From positions 1 to 51,838 of the forward strand of contig NZ_JAKLJH010000001.1 in the NCBI RefSeq assembly GCF_023151265.1: a stretch of DNA of 51,838 nucleotides, read 5' to 3'. Positions 1 through 8,688 of the stretch are shown here, piece by piece (within the stretch, counting starts at the first letter, position 1; each line of letters starts with the position of its first letter). A program made the position numbers and the translations under genes. This DNA comes from Flavobacterium sp. GTDB taxonomy: Bacteria > Bacteroidota > Bacteroidia > Flavobacteriales > Flavobacteriaceae. Below the pieces are notes generated by a model. The model worked only from the letters and a program-made list of their open reading frames with translations, had not been told where the DNA came from and searched no databases.

Positions 1-3
1 AAT

Positions 4-831
4 ATGAAAAGAAATAATTTTTTTAAAATAGCTCTTTTAGCTTTGTCTTTTTTTGCATTAAGTTGTGATAATTCAGATGATAATTTAAAGAGTTATACTG
101 GTAATATTGAAGCTTATTTGTTTAATTTACCTGCTTCTAATTTACCTGTAAGTAATTCAGGAGACTCTTTTGTAGAGGTTGAAGTTGGTGTTACAACTAA
201 GTCTAATGTTGATAGAACTATTACTTTATCTGTAGATCCTACTTCTACTGCTACTGCTGATCAATATACAATTGATGCTTCAACACTTGTAATTCCTGCA
301 AATGAGTATGTTGGTAAAGTAAGAATTAATGGTAATTATGCTAATTTAGTTGATAATGTTACTACTACATTAGTTTTAAACATTGATGCTGAAGATATTA
401 TACCAGGTAAAGACTCTCACACTGTTAGTTTATTTAGATTTTGTCCTACTGATTTAGCAGGTTCTTATTCAGTTACAACAACTTACAGTTATCATGACTT
501 TTTACCTTCGTATGCTTCTAATACTTTGACAGTCAATATTACTGAAACAGGTACAAACACCTATAAAGTTGATGATTTCTCTGGAGGTTTATATTCTACT
601 GGTCCTTATGCTACGAATTATGGTACTGGTGTTGCCGGACAAGCTGGAAATAGAGATTTAGTTTTTGCAGTTAATTGTGGCAATATTTCTTGGAGTGGTC
701 AAACTGATCCTTGGGGACAAATTCTTGCTGATGGTCCTTGTACGTATGATCCTGTTACAGGTGTTATTACAATTGCATGGACATGTACAGGTTACGGAGA
801 GACTGGAGTTTCAGTTTATACACCTAATTAG
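4..831 (+). CDS. putative surface lipoprotein with beta-sandwich-like repeat region
   Basis: ORF with lipoprotein signal peptide (FFALSC-DNSDDN), followed by a terminator hairpin. Confidence 0.7.
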   Translation: MKRNNFFKIALLALSFFALSCDNSDDNLKSYTGNIEAYLFNLPASNLPVSNSGDSFVEVEVGVTTKSNVDRTITLSVDPTSTATADQYTIDASTLVIPANEYVGKVRINGNYANLVDNVTTTLVLNIDAEDIIPGKDSHTVSLFRFCPTDLAGSYSVTTTYSYHDFLPSYASNTLTVNITETGTNTYKVDDFSGGLYSTGPYATNYGTGVAGQAGNRDLVFAVNCGNISWSGQTDPWGQILADGPCTYDPVTGVITIAWTCTGYGETGVSVYTPN

Positions 832-855
832 TTTTTCCGATAATTTTATTACTTT

Positions 856-888
856 AAAGACCATACATAGTATGGTCTTTTTTTTATT
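856..888 (+). terminator. Rho-independent terminator
   Basis: AAAGACCATAC-ATA-GTATGGTCTTT stem followed by T run. Confidence 0.85.
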
Positions 889-895
889 ATCTTTG
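888..895 (+). promoter_or_regulatory. Bacteroidota -7 promoter element (TATCTTTG)
   Basis: TAnnTTTG motif shortly upstream of the porin ORF. Confidence 0.5.
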
Positions 896-911
896 TCCAA
901 TATTTTTTTAT

Positions 912-2807
912 ATGAAATTTTTAGGCTTATTTTTTTTTCTTACCTCTATATGTTTTGGACAAATCGATACTACTTTTAATAAGAAAAAGGATATTGATAA
1001 GTTATTTTTAATTAATGATTCGCTTAGAATTAATTTATACAAAATCTACACCCTTCAAAAGGATACTACCTATGTAGATACATCACTTACCATTAAAAGT
1101 GAGTATAAGTACAATTTATTAAGAAAAGATATTTTTGGTTTGTTGCCTTTTGCAAATGAAGGGCATACTTACAATTCCTTAGATTTTGCTTTATCTAATA
1201 AAAATGCTATGCCTAACTTTGGATTTAAAGCCAAGCATTTTAACTATTTAGAAGCTACCGATATTAAATATTACAATGTTCCAACACCTCTTACGGATTT
1301 GTATTTTAAAACAGTAATGGAACAAGGTCAGGCTTTAGATGCTTTTTTAACTGTAAATACAAAGCCTAATTTAAATTTTTCTATTGCTTATAGAGGACTC
1401 CGTTCATTAGGTAAATATGTGAATAATTTAACCAGTTCTGGAAATTTTAGATTTACAAGTAGTTATTATACTATAGACAAGCGCTATTTTTTAAATGCCC
1501 ACTTTACAGGCCAAGACATTTCTAATCAAGAAAATGGTGGAATTGTAAATTTACAAGAATTTGAAACCAGCGAAGATCCGTTCAACGAAAGAGAACGTAT
1601 AAAGGTTTATTTTACTGATGCTACTTCGCTTTTAAAAGGGAATCGTTTTTTTATCGATCATTCCTTTAAATTGAATAAAGAAAACCCTAATAGCTTGGTG
1701 TTTACGCATCAATTTAATCAAGAATATAAATTTTTCGAGTTTACTCAGCCAACAGTCAATGAAAGATTCGGAGATACTTATACCAATAAAATAAGTAATA
1801 AGACGCGTTATAATCATTTGTATAATAAATTTGGAGTTGCCTATAAAACAAAATCATACGGTGATTTAGAATTTTTTATAGACGATAACAATTATAATTA
1901 CTATTATAATAGTGTTGTTTATGATATAAATGGAAATATCACGGTCCCTAATTCTGTTTCTGATAGAATTAATATGATAGGTGGTAATTACACTTATTTG
2001 ATTAATAGAATAAATGTAAGATTACACACTTCTCAATCTATTACAGATCAATCAATTTCAAATATTGAGGCTAGTGCAAATTATAAATTGAATGACGATT
2101 ACAATTTCCAATTCAAGTATCAGAAATTAAATAGCTTGCCTAATTTAAATTTTACTTTATATCAAAGTGGTTATATCGATTACAATTGGTTTAATAATTT
2201 TAAAAACGAAAAACTAAACCAATTCGAATTTTCCGCACAAACAAAATGGTTAAATGTTTCTGCAACATATAAAGTACTTAATGACTACCTGTTTTTTGAT
2301 AATCAAACAAACGACATTACAGAGTTAACGGTTAAACCTATTCAGTACGATAAAACCATTAATTATCTTTCAGTAAAAGCAAATAAAGAAATTAAGTTTT
2401 GGAAATTGGCTTTAGATAATACTATTTTGTATCAATCGGTCGAACAGTCTGACGATATTGTTAATGTGCCTCAAATTGTAACCCGAAATACGTTGTATTT
2501 TACAGATTATGTATTTAAAAAAGCAATGCTTTTGCAAACAGGAGTAACTTTTCAATATTTTTCTAAATATTACGCCAACGATTATAATCCTTTGATTGGT
2601 GAATTTTATGTACAAAATGAAACAAAAATAGGAGGATTTCCTATGTTCGATTTCTTTATAAATGCAAGAGTACGTCAAGCACGAATTTTTCTAAAAGCAG
2701 AACATTTCAACTCCGCTTGGACAGGTTATGATTTTTATTCAGCACCAAATTACCCATATCGCGATTTTATTGTCCGCTTCGGTTTGGTTTGGAACTTCTT
2801 TAGATGA
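912..2807 (+). CDS. putative outer-membrane porin (Bacteroidota porin family)
   Basis: signal peptide (FLGLFFFLTSICFGQ), many alternating beta-strand-like segments, C-terminal aromatic residue pattern (..VWNFFR). Confidence 0.65.
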   Translation: MKFLGLFFFLTSICFGQIDTTFNKKKDIDKLFLINDSLRINLYKIYTLQKDTTYVDTSLTIKSEYKYNLLRKDIFGLLPFANEGHTYNSLDFALSNKNAMPNFGFKAKHFNYLEATDIKYYNVPTPLTDLYFKTVMEQGQALDAFLTVNTKPNLNFSIAYRGLRSLGKYVNNLTSSGNFRFTSSYYTIDKRYFLNAHFTGQDISNQENGGIVNLQEFETSEDPFNERERIKVYFTDATSLLKGNRFFIDHSFKLNKENPNSLVFTHQFNQEYKFFEFTQPTVNERFGDTYTNKISNKTRYNHLYNKFGVAYKTKSYGDLEFFIDDNNYNYYYNSVVYDINGNITVPNSVSDRINMIGGNYTYLINRINVRLHTSQSITDQSISNIEASANYKLNDDYNFQFKYQKLNSLPNLNFTLYQSGYIDYNWFNNFKNEKLNQFEFSAQTKWLNVSATYKVLNDYLFFDNQTNDITELTVKPIQYDKTINYLSVKANKEIKFWKLALDNTILYQSVEQSDDIVNVPQIVTRNTLYFTDYVFKKAMLLQTGVTFQYFSKYYANDYNPLIGEFYVQNETKIGGFPMFDFFINARVRQARIFLKAEHFNSAWTGYDFYSAPNYPYRDFIVRFGLVWNFFR

Positions 2808-2836
2808 TTTGAAACGAATTGTTCGGGCGTTTTTGC

Positions 2837-2914
2837 TGTCCATTTTCCTGCTGTCCACTATAGTTTTTTGTTTTTAGCAAACAAAAAAGCTACCGTTCCC
2901 ATCAGGGTTAGTTA
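2837..2914. repeat. intergenic element with palindrome TTTTTTGTTT-TTAGC-AAACAAAAAA flanked by CTGTCCACTATAG / CCCATCAGGGTTAG
   Basis: palindrome visible directly; wording resembles dispersed intergenic elements recalled from Flavobacteriaceae genomes. Confidence 0.45.
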
Positions 2915-3068
2915 GCCAATCATTTTCTTTTTTGGATTCTTGTTTAAACAGCTAATCTTCTTAATTCAAACTTCTAATTTCTGAATTCAAAATTTCACAC
3001 TATCTTTGCAAAAAATTTGAAGACTTTGAGGTTTTCTAAATTCAAATTTCTAAATTCTAAATTTTACA

Positions 3069-4430
3069 ATGAAATACGCAAAAAATATATTAGAAACTAT
3101 AGGTAATACACCATTAGTACAATTAAACAAAGTTACAGCCGAAGTTGATGCATTAGTATTGGCTAAAGTAGAAACCTTCAATCCAGGAAATTCTGTTAAA
3201 GATAGAATGGCAGTTAAGATGATTGAAGATGCAGAAGCAGACGGTCGTTTAAAACCAGGAGGAACCATCATTGAAGGGACTTCAGGTAATACAGGAATGG
3301 GATTAGCTTTAGCAGCTATTGTAAAAGGTTATAAATGTATTTTTGTAATTTCAGATAAACAATCAAAAGAAAAATCAGATATTCTTCGCGCTGTTGGAGC
3401 AAAAGTAATCGTTTGTCCTACAGATGTTGAACCAACAGATCCTCGTTCATATTATTCAGTATCAAAAAAATTAGGTGAAGAAATTCCTAATTCTTGGTAT
3501 GTAAATCAATACGATAATCCAAGCAACGCAACCGCACATTACGAACAAACAGGTCCAGAAATTTGGGAACAAACAGAAGGAAAAATTACGCATTTCGTAG
3601 TAGGTGTTGGAACTGGGGGAACCATTTCTGGAGTAGCGAAATATTTAAAAGAAAAAAATCCAAATATTAAAATTTGGGGAATTGACACCTATGGTTCGGT
3701 TTTCAAAAAATACCACGAAACCGGAATTTTTGATGAGAACGAAATCTATTCTTACATCACAGAAGGAATCGGTGAAGACATTCTACCAAAAAATGTTGAC
3801 TTTTCATTAATCGACGGATTTACGAAAGTTACCGATAAAGATGCAGCTGTTTATACAAGAAAAATCGCATTAGAAGAAGGGATTTTTGTTGGAAACTCTG
3901 CTGGAGCAGCTGTAAAGGGTTTATTGCAGTTAAAAGAACACTTTGGTCCAGAAGATGTAGTTGTGGTCTTATTTCACGATTCTGGAAGCCGTTATGTTGG
4001 AAAAATGTTTAACGATGATTGGATGCGCGAAAGAGGTTTCTTAGAAGAAGAAATCACAAAAGCAGAAGATTTAATCAAAGAACATATCGAAAAGCCATTA
4101 GTAATTGTTCGTACTGAAGAATTAGTTTCACATGCTATCGAAAGAATGAGAAAATATAAAATCTCTCAAATTCCTGTAGTAGATGTAAATGGTTTTGTAG
4201 GTTCTGTTGATGAATCCGATTTATTTCAAAGTTTCATTACTGATAAAAACACTGCCGAAAGACCAATTCGCGAAGTTATGGGTAAGCCTTTTCCTATTGT
4301 AAAATTAGGAACGCCAGTTGAAGAAGTTTCTAAATTAATTACAAAAGAAAATCAAGCAGTTTTAATTGATTTAGGAAATGGTAAACATCACATTATTACG
4401 AAATATGATATTATTGGTTCAATAAAATAA
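3069..4430 (+). CDS. PLP-dependent cysteine synthase/cystathionine beta-synthase with C-terminal CBS domains
   Basis: N-terminal ILETIGNTPLVQLNKV, EGTSGNTGMGLA PLP motif, GTGGTISG; C-terminal CBS pair. Confidence 0.9.
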   Translation: MKYAKNILETIGNTPLVQLNKVTAEVDALVLAKVETFNPGNSVKDRMAVKMIEDAEADGRLKPGGTIIEGTSGNTGMGLALAAIVKGYKCIFVISDKQSKEKSDILRAVGAKVIVCPTDVEPTDPRSYYSVSKKLGEEIPNSWYVNQYDNPSNATAHYEQTGPEIWEQTEGKITHFVVGVGTGGTISGVAKYLKEKNPNIKIWGIDTYGSVFKKYHETGIFDENEIYSYITEGIGEDILPKNVDFSLIDGFTKVTDKDAAVYTRKIALEEGIFVGNSAGAAVKGLLQLKEHFGPEDVVVVLFHDSGSRYVGKMFNDDWMRERGFLEEEITKAEDLIKEHIEKPLVIVRTEELVSHAIERMRKYKISQIPVVDVNGFVGSVDESDLFQSFITDKNTAERPIREVMGKPFPIVKLGTPVEEVSKLITKENQAVLIDLGNGKHHIITKYDIIGSIK

Positions 4431-4437
4431 AAATTAA

Positions 4438-4463
4438 AGCCGTTCATTTGAACGGCTTTTTTA
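4438..4463 (+). terminator. Rho-independent terminator, possibly bidirectional
   Basis: AGCCGTTC-ATTT-GAACGGCT followed by T6. Confidence 0.85.
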
Positions 4464-4472
4464 TTTTGTCTT

Positions 4473-5270
4473 TTAATTTTTTACTATTTTTTGCGTTTTA
4501 ACTTTTCCTTCAGTAGAAGTTATTTTAGCAAAATAGGTTCCAGAATTTAATTCTGTTATATCAATCTTATTTGAATTTTCAGTAGCTTTTACTAGACTTC
4601 CTAAAATATTGAAAATTTCAATTCTTGATATAGCTTCAATAGCTTCAACATTCAAAATTCCATTTGTTGGATTTGGATAAATTGAAATCTGTTTGTCATC
4701 AAAAGATGGCGTGCTTAAAGTTCCTGTAACGTTAACATTATCAATAAACCAATTGTCGCCATCATCTTGAGTCATTACAAAAGCAATGTAAATTTGTTGT
4801 CCATTGTAAGCACTTAAATCTACTGTTTTTAAACTTGTTAAAGGTGCTGATAAAATATCTGTAAAATCAGCCTCGGCATAAGTAGCAACATTTGTAAATG
4901 AAGCGTGAGAGGTTTGTGAAGTTGTAGAAACTTTTACTTGATAAACTGTTCCGTACGGATCTGTATATTGTTGTCCTCCGTAGAAAGTTAAAGAACAGCT
5001 AGTTCTGTTAGATAAGTCAATTAAAGGTGTTACAAGCCAATCTTCTGCATTACCGCCGGTAACATTTTCATACCTTACAAAAGCAGAATTTCCAGGAGAG
5101 TAATTTCTGGCTGTACTTGTTCCCCAATCAAAACCAGTTCCTAAGTTGTTGGTTCCTCTAAAAGCGGTCCAACCAGCAGGAAGTGTTGTGGCGACATCAA
5201 AATTTTCGCTCAATTGAGCTTGTGTTAATTGAATTAACAACAAAAACGTTAAAGAGTAGAGTTTTTTCAT
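4473..5270 (-). CDS. T9SS type A sorting domain protein with choice-of-anchor J-like domain
   Basis: signal peptide MKKLYSLTFLLLIQLTQAQ, C-terminal ISIYPNPTNGILNVE...GTYFAKI...KTQKIVKN; start moved to internal Met. Confidence 0.85.
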   Translation of the reverse strand: MKKLYSLTFLLLIQLTQAQLSENFDVATTLPAGWTAFRGTNNLGTGFDWGTSTARNYSPGNSAFVRYENVTGGNAEDWLVTPLIDLSNRTSCSLTFYGGQQYTDPYGTVYQVKVSTTSQTSHASFTNVATYAEADFTDILSAPLTSLKTVDLSAYNGQQIYIAFVMTQDDGDNWFIDNVNVTGTLSTPSFDDKQISIYPNPTNGILNVEAIEAISRIEIFNILGSLVKATENSNKIDITELNSGTYFAKITSTEGKVKTQKIVKN

Positions 5271-5338
5271 AATAAAATTATTTAAATAATTAATTAATAA
5301 CAACAAATGTAGTTAAAATTATATAAATAATAAAAAAA

Positions 5339-7027
5339 TTATTCTCCTAGTAAAACTCCTGAAACATTCCAAGCGCTAAAACTTCCACCTTCATTTGGGC
5401 CTTGAGGGATTTTCACTTGTATCGTATGAGTTCCCGCTTTCAAATCTCCTAATTCAATATAAATCGGATTCGTGGCTGTACCTGGACACCAATTCGAACG
5501 ACTCAAATCAGATGAAGACAACCCATCGTTAAAATTTCCGGAAACTGGATTAAATAATCGGTAGCCACCACAATCTTGTCGCCATGGAATAAACGAAAAC
5601 AATTCTTTCCCGTTTAAAACAATCGTATTTCTTTTTGGAACAAATTCATCACCATTTTCCCAGCCACCATGTCCAGTCGAAATGTAACGTAGTTTCGCAT
5701 TTTTGATTTCTTTATCTAACGTGAAAGTAACTTCCAAACCTTTTTCATGATTGAACATCGTAGCATATTCTTGTTCTGCCATTTCCATTACGTTTGTTGT
5801 ATTAAATAACGGAATAGAAATATTGGTTTTGTCTAATGAACTCTCGCTCGGATTAATCGTAATATTCATCGAGATTTTATGTCCGCCTTTATCATAATTA
5901 CCAATAAAAGTTCCTACGTAAACGGTTTTTCCTGATAGATTCGATTTTAAATCAGTAATTTCCATTCGGTACGGAACAATTTCGTGCCAAGTTTTATCTT
6001 TCAACTGAATGTAGTTGTATTGTTTAATTCCGAAAGGAGTAAAAAAGCGCATTAATTCAATAATTGGAGAAAATTCTGTTGTAGCTACAACACCTTGATA
6101 TTTTTTTCCATTTCCGTTTTCATAAATAGGTAGAGTTTTAGCACCATTTTGCAAACCATCTAAAAACGATTGTTTCTTATCTTGCGGAATCACAAAAACT
6201 GAACCTGTTCTGTCATAAGCATCGCCATTTGATTGCTCAGTTAAATCTAAAAAGACTAAATCTCCTTTTTTAATTTCCGGAAAAGTGATTTTTTTTAAGA
6301 TGATGGTTCCGTTTGCAAATCGTAAGATACTGTCATTAGATTTTGAGCTTTCTGAAAAGTTAATGGTTTCATTTTTAAAAACTTTAATTGTTGTGAAACG
6401 ACTTTTCCAAACCAAATCTTTATAAGTTAATCCATCTAAAACAGGACTTTTGGTTGTACTTTTTTGTAATTCTAAACTCGGACTAACCGATTTTATTTTC
6501 TCGATTTTAGTAGCTGAAATCACAAAATTCCCATTACGAACCATTTCCAAAACCAGACCAATGTTTTGTCCTAATGTTGTTGGCGCTCCTTTAACTTGTA
6601 ACTCGTTAGTGTACCAAAGTTCCATTGTATTTGAGTTGACAATGATTTTTGCTTTTTGACATTTGTAACCTAAAATTGTTTTAGTCTCTGCTAGAAATTC
6701 GAAATTTTGTTTCGCTAAAGAAAGACTATCAACCGTAGTAACCGATTTCTCTTTTTTGAGTTGGGTTACTTGAACAATTTTATTTTCAGTGTGATTGATT
6801 AATGTTTGTTCAAAAGGAAAACCAGCTTTTCCAAAATTCATTTTTTCTGAAGTAACTAAAGTTTCTGTTGGATTTGTAAAAACTAAAATCGCATCTTGAT
6901 TTTCGATTAGTTTTCCATTTGAGCTTCTAGTGTAAGTAATTTTGAATCCTTTTGGCGGTTTTGCATTGGTTTGAGATTGTGCGAACGTAAAAAGGCTTAA
7001 TAATGTGATGGTTATAAAATTTTTCAT
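5339..7027 (-). CDS. secreted PNGase F-like protein with N-terminal GLPGLI-like domain
   Basis: DAYDRTGSVFVI (cf. PNGase F DEWDRYANVYV), GHGGWENGDEF...WRQDCGGYRLFNP...WCPGTATNPIYIELGDL; N-terminal ILGYKCQKAKI..ELWYTNEL. Confidence 0.8.
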   Translation of the reverse strand: MKNFITITLLSLFTFAQSQTNAKPPKGFKITYTRSSNGKLIENQDAILVFTNPTETLVTSEKMNFGKAGFPFEQTLINHTENKIVQVTQLKKEKSVTTVDSLSLAKQNFEFLAETKTILGYKCQKAKIIVNSNTMELWYTNELQVKGAPTTLGQNIGLVLEMVRNGNFVISATKIEKIKSVSPSLELQKSTTKSPVLDGLTYKDLVWKSRFTTIKVFKNETINFSESSKSNDSILRFANGTIILKKITFPEIKKGDLVFLDLTEQSNGDAYDRTGSVFVIPQDKKQSFLDGLQNGAKTLPIYENGNGKKYQGVVATTEFSPIIELMRFFTPFGIKQYNYIQLKDKTWHEIVPYRMEITDLKSNLSGKTVYVGTFIGNYDKGGHKISMNITINPSESSLDKTNISIPLFNTTNVMEMAEQEYATMFNHEKGLEVTFTLDKEIKNAKLRYISTGHGGWENGDEFVPKRNTIVLNGKELFSFIPWRQDCGGYRLFNPVSGNFNDGLSSSDLSRSNWCPGTATNPIYIELGDLKAGTHTIQVKIPQGPNEGGSFSAWNVSGVLLGE

Positions 7028-7059
7028 AAATGTTGAGTTGTTCAGCAAATATAATTTTT

Positions 7060-7067
7060 TATCTTTG
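7060..7067 (+). promoter_or_regulatory. Bacteroidota -7 promoter element (TATCTTTG)
   Basis: TAnnTTTG motif 27 nt upstream of the DUF2851 ORF. Confidence 0.5.
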
Positions 7068-7093
7068 TTTTTCAATTATATACGCCATACAGA

Positions 7094-8362
7094 ATGAAAG
7101 AAGATTTTTTGCACCACGTGTGGCAATTCAAGAAATTTGATATTGCCAATTTAAAAACTACAAAAGGAGAATCAATTCAAATTCTCAATTCGGGTCAATA
7201 TTTGCAACTTACGGGACCTGATTTTTTCAATGCGCAATTGATTATCGGAAATCAAAAATGGGCTGGAAATGTAGAAATTCATCTCAAGTCATCAGATTGG
7301 TATGTTCACAATCATGAGAAAGATTCCAATTATGATTCTGTTATTTTGCATGTCGTTTGGGAATATGATGTGCCTATTTTTAGGAAAGATGATTCCGAAA
7401 TTCCAACGTTAGAACTCAAGGAATATGTTGCTCTTACAGATTTGCATAAATATCAGTCGCTAGTAAGTCAGAAATCCTGGATTTATTGTGAAAATGAAAT
7501 TGGAAATGTAGATGATTTTATCTTTAAAAATTGGCAAGAACGTTTGTTTTTTGAACGCTTAGAACGAAAATCGCAACTAATTTTTGAATTAGCGGAAATT
7601 TCTAATCAAGATTGGGAAGCAGTTTTGTTTTGTCTTTTAGCTAAAAACTTCGGATTGAATACGAATGGTGAAATGTTTTATAAAATTGCTAAATCAATTC
7701 CGTTTTCGGTTGTTCGAAAAGAATCTTATTCTTCGGAATCGTTAGAAGCTTTATTATTAGGTCAAGCGAATTTGCTTTCACAAGATTTTCAAGATAATTA
7801 TGCGAAAGAGTTGCAAAAATCCTATAATTACTTAGTTCTGAAATATCAGTTGTGTGAAAAAGTATTTGGTTTGGTAGAATTCTTCAAACATCGTCCAGAT
7901 AATTTTCCTACTATTCGATTGGCGCAATTGGCTAATTTGTATTTTCATCAAAAGAATCTTTTCTCTTTGGTTATGAATGGTACTTCCATAAATGAATTGT
8001 ATCAGATTTTTAATGTAGGAGTAAGCCAATATTGGGAAACACATTATAATTTTGATAAAGATAGCTCGAAAAAGATGAAAAAACTTTCTAAATCATTTAT
8101 CGATTTATTGGTTATCAATACAATCATTCCACTTCGATTTGCTTATGCCAGAAGTCAACAAAAAGAAATCACACAGGAATTAATTGATTTAGCGATTTTA
8201 ATACCTGCAGAGAAAAACGCAATTCTTGAAAAATTTTATTCTTTCGGAGTCAACTCTCAAAACGCATATGAATCTCAATCCTTATTGCAATTAAAAAAGA
8301 ATTATTGCGATAATAAAAAGTGTCTAGATTGTGCTATCGGACATTTTATACTTAAAAAATAA
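7094..8362 (+). CDS. DUF2851 family protein
   Basis: MKEDFLHHVWQFKKFD...GNVEIHLKSSDWYVHNHEKDSNYDSVILHVVWE; C-terminal CDNKKCLDCAIG. Confidence 0.85.
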   Translation: MKEDFLHHVWQFKKFDIANLKTTKGESIQILNSGQYLQLTGPDFFNAQLIIGNQKWAGNVEIHLKSSDWYVHNHEKDSNYDSVILHVVWEYDVPIFRKDDSEIPTLELKEYVALTDLHKYQSLVSQKSWIYCENEIGNVDDFIFKNWQERLFFERLERKSQLIFELAEISNQDWEAVLFCLLAKNFGLNTNGEMFYKIAKSIPFSVVRKESYSSESLEALLLGQANLLSQDFQDNYAKELQKSYNYLVLKYQLCEKVFGLVEFFKHRPDNFPTIRLAQLANLYFHQKNLFSLVMNGTSINELYQIFNVGVSQYWETHYNFDKDSSKKMKKLSKSFIDLLVINTIIPLRFAYARSQQKEITQELIDLAILIPAEKNAILEKFYSFGVNSQNAYESQSLLQLKKNYCDNKKCLDCAIGHFILKK

Positions 8363-8388
8363 TCGTATTTTTGGAAAAAATATTAAAA

Positions 8389-8610
8389 ATGGTTCAAAAC
8401 CTATTGCATTTTTTTGAAAAACATGGATTTTTTGTGGCCACACGTTTGGCCGACCGTTTGGGTATGCGTGCTACTAACGTGCGTTTGTTTTTTATTTACA
8501 TATCTTTTATAACAGTAGGTTTAGGATTTGGATTGTATCTTACTTTGGCATTCCTTTTAAAGTTAAAAGATATGATAAAAACTAAAAGAAGTTCAGTTTT
8601 TGACTTATAA
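8389..8610 (+). CDS. PspC-domain small membrane protein
   Basis: GFFVATRLADRLGMRATNVRLFFIYISFITVGLGFGLYL; likely ATG start at 8389 rather than 8371. Confidence 0.75.
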   Translation: MVQNLLHFFEKHGFFVATRLADRLGMRATNVRLFFIYISFITVGLGFGLYLTLAFLLKLKDMIKTKRSSVFDL

Positions 8611-8633
8611 AATTTCATTAAGTGTAAGTTTTA

Positions 8634-8663
8634 TTTGAATTTTAGATACTTTTATTATCTTTG
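8634..8663 (+). promoter_or_regulatory. Bacteroidota promoter (TTTG - 18 nt - TATCTTTG)
   Basis: TTTG at 8634-8637 and TATCTTTG at 8656-8663, upstream of the transporter ATG at 8689. Confidence 0.65.
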
Positions 8664-8688
8664 AAGCATTAACAACCAATAAAATTAT

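Noticed and set aside
665-979. 104-aa plus-strand ORF spanning lipoprotein 3' end and porin start
   Set aside because: Out of frame with two better-supported genes and crosses a terminator hairpin.
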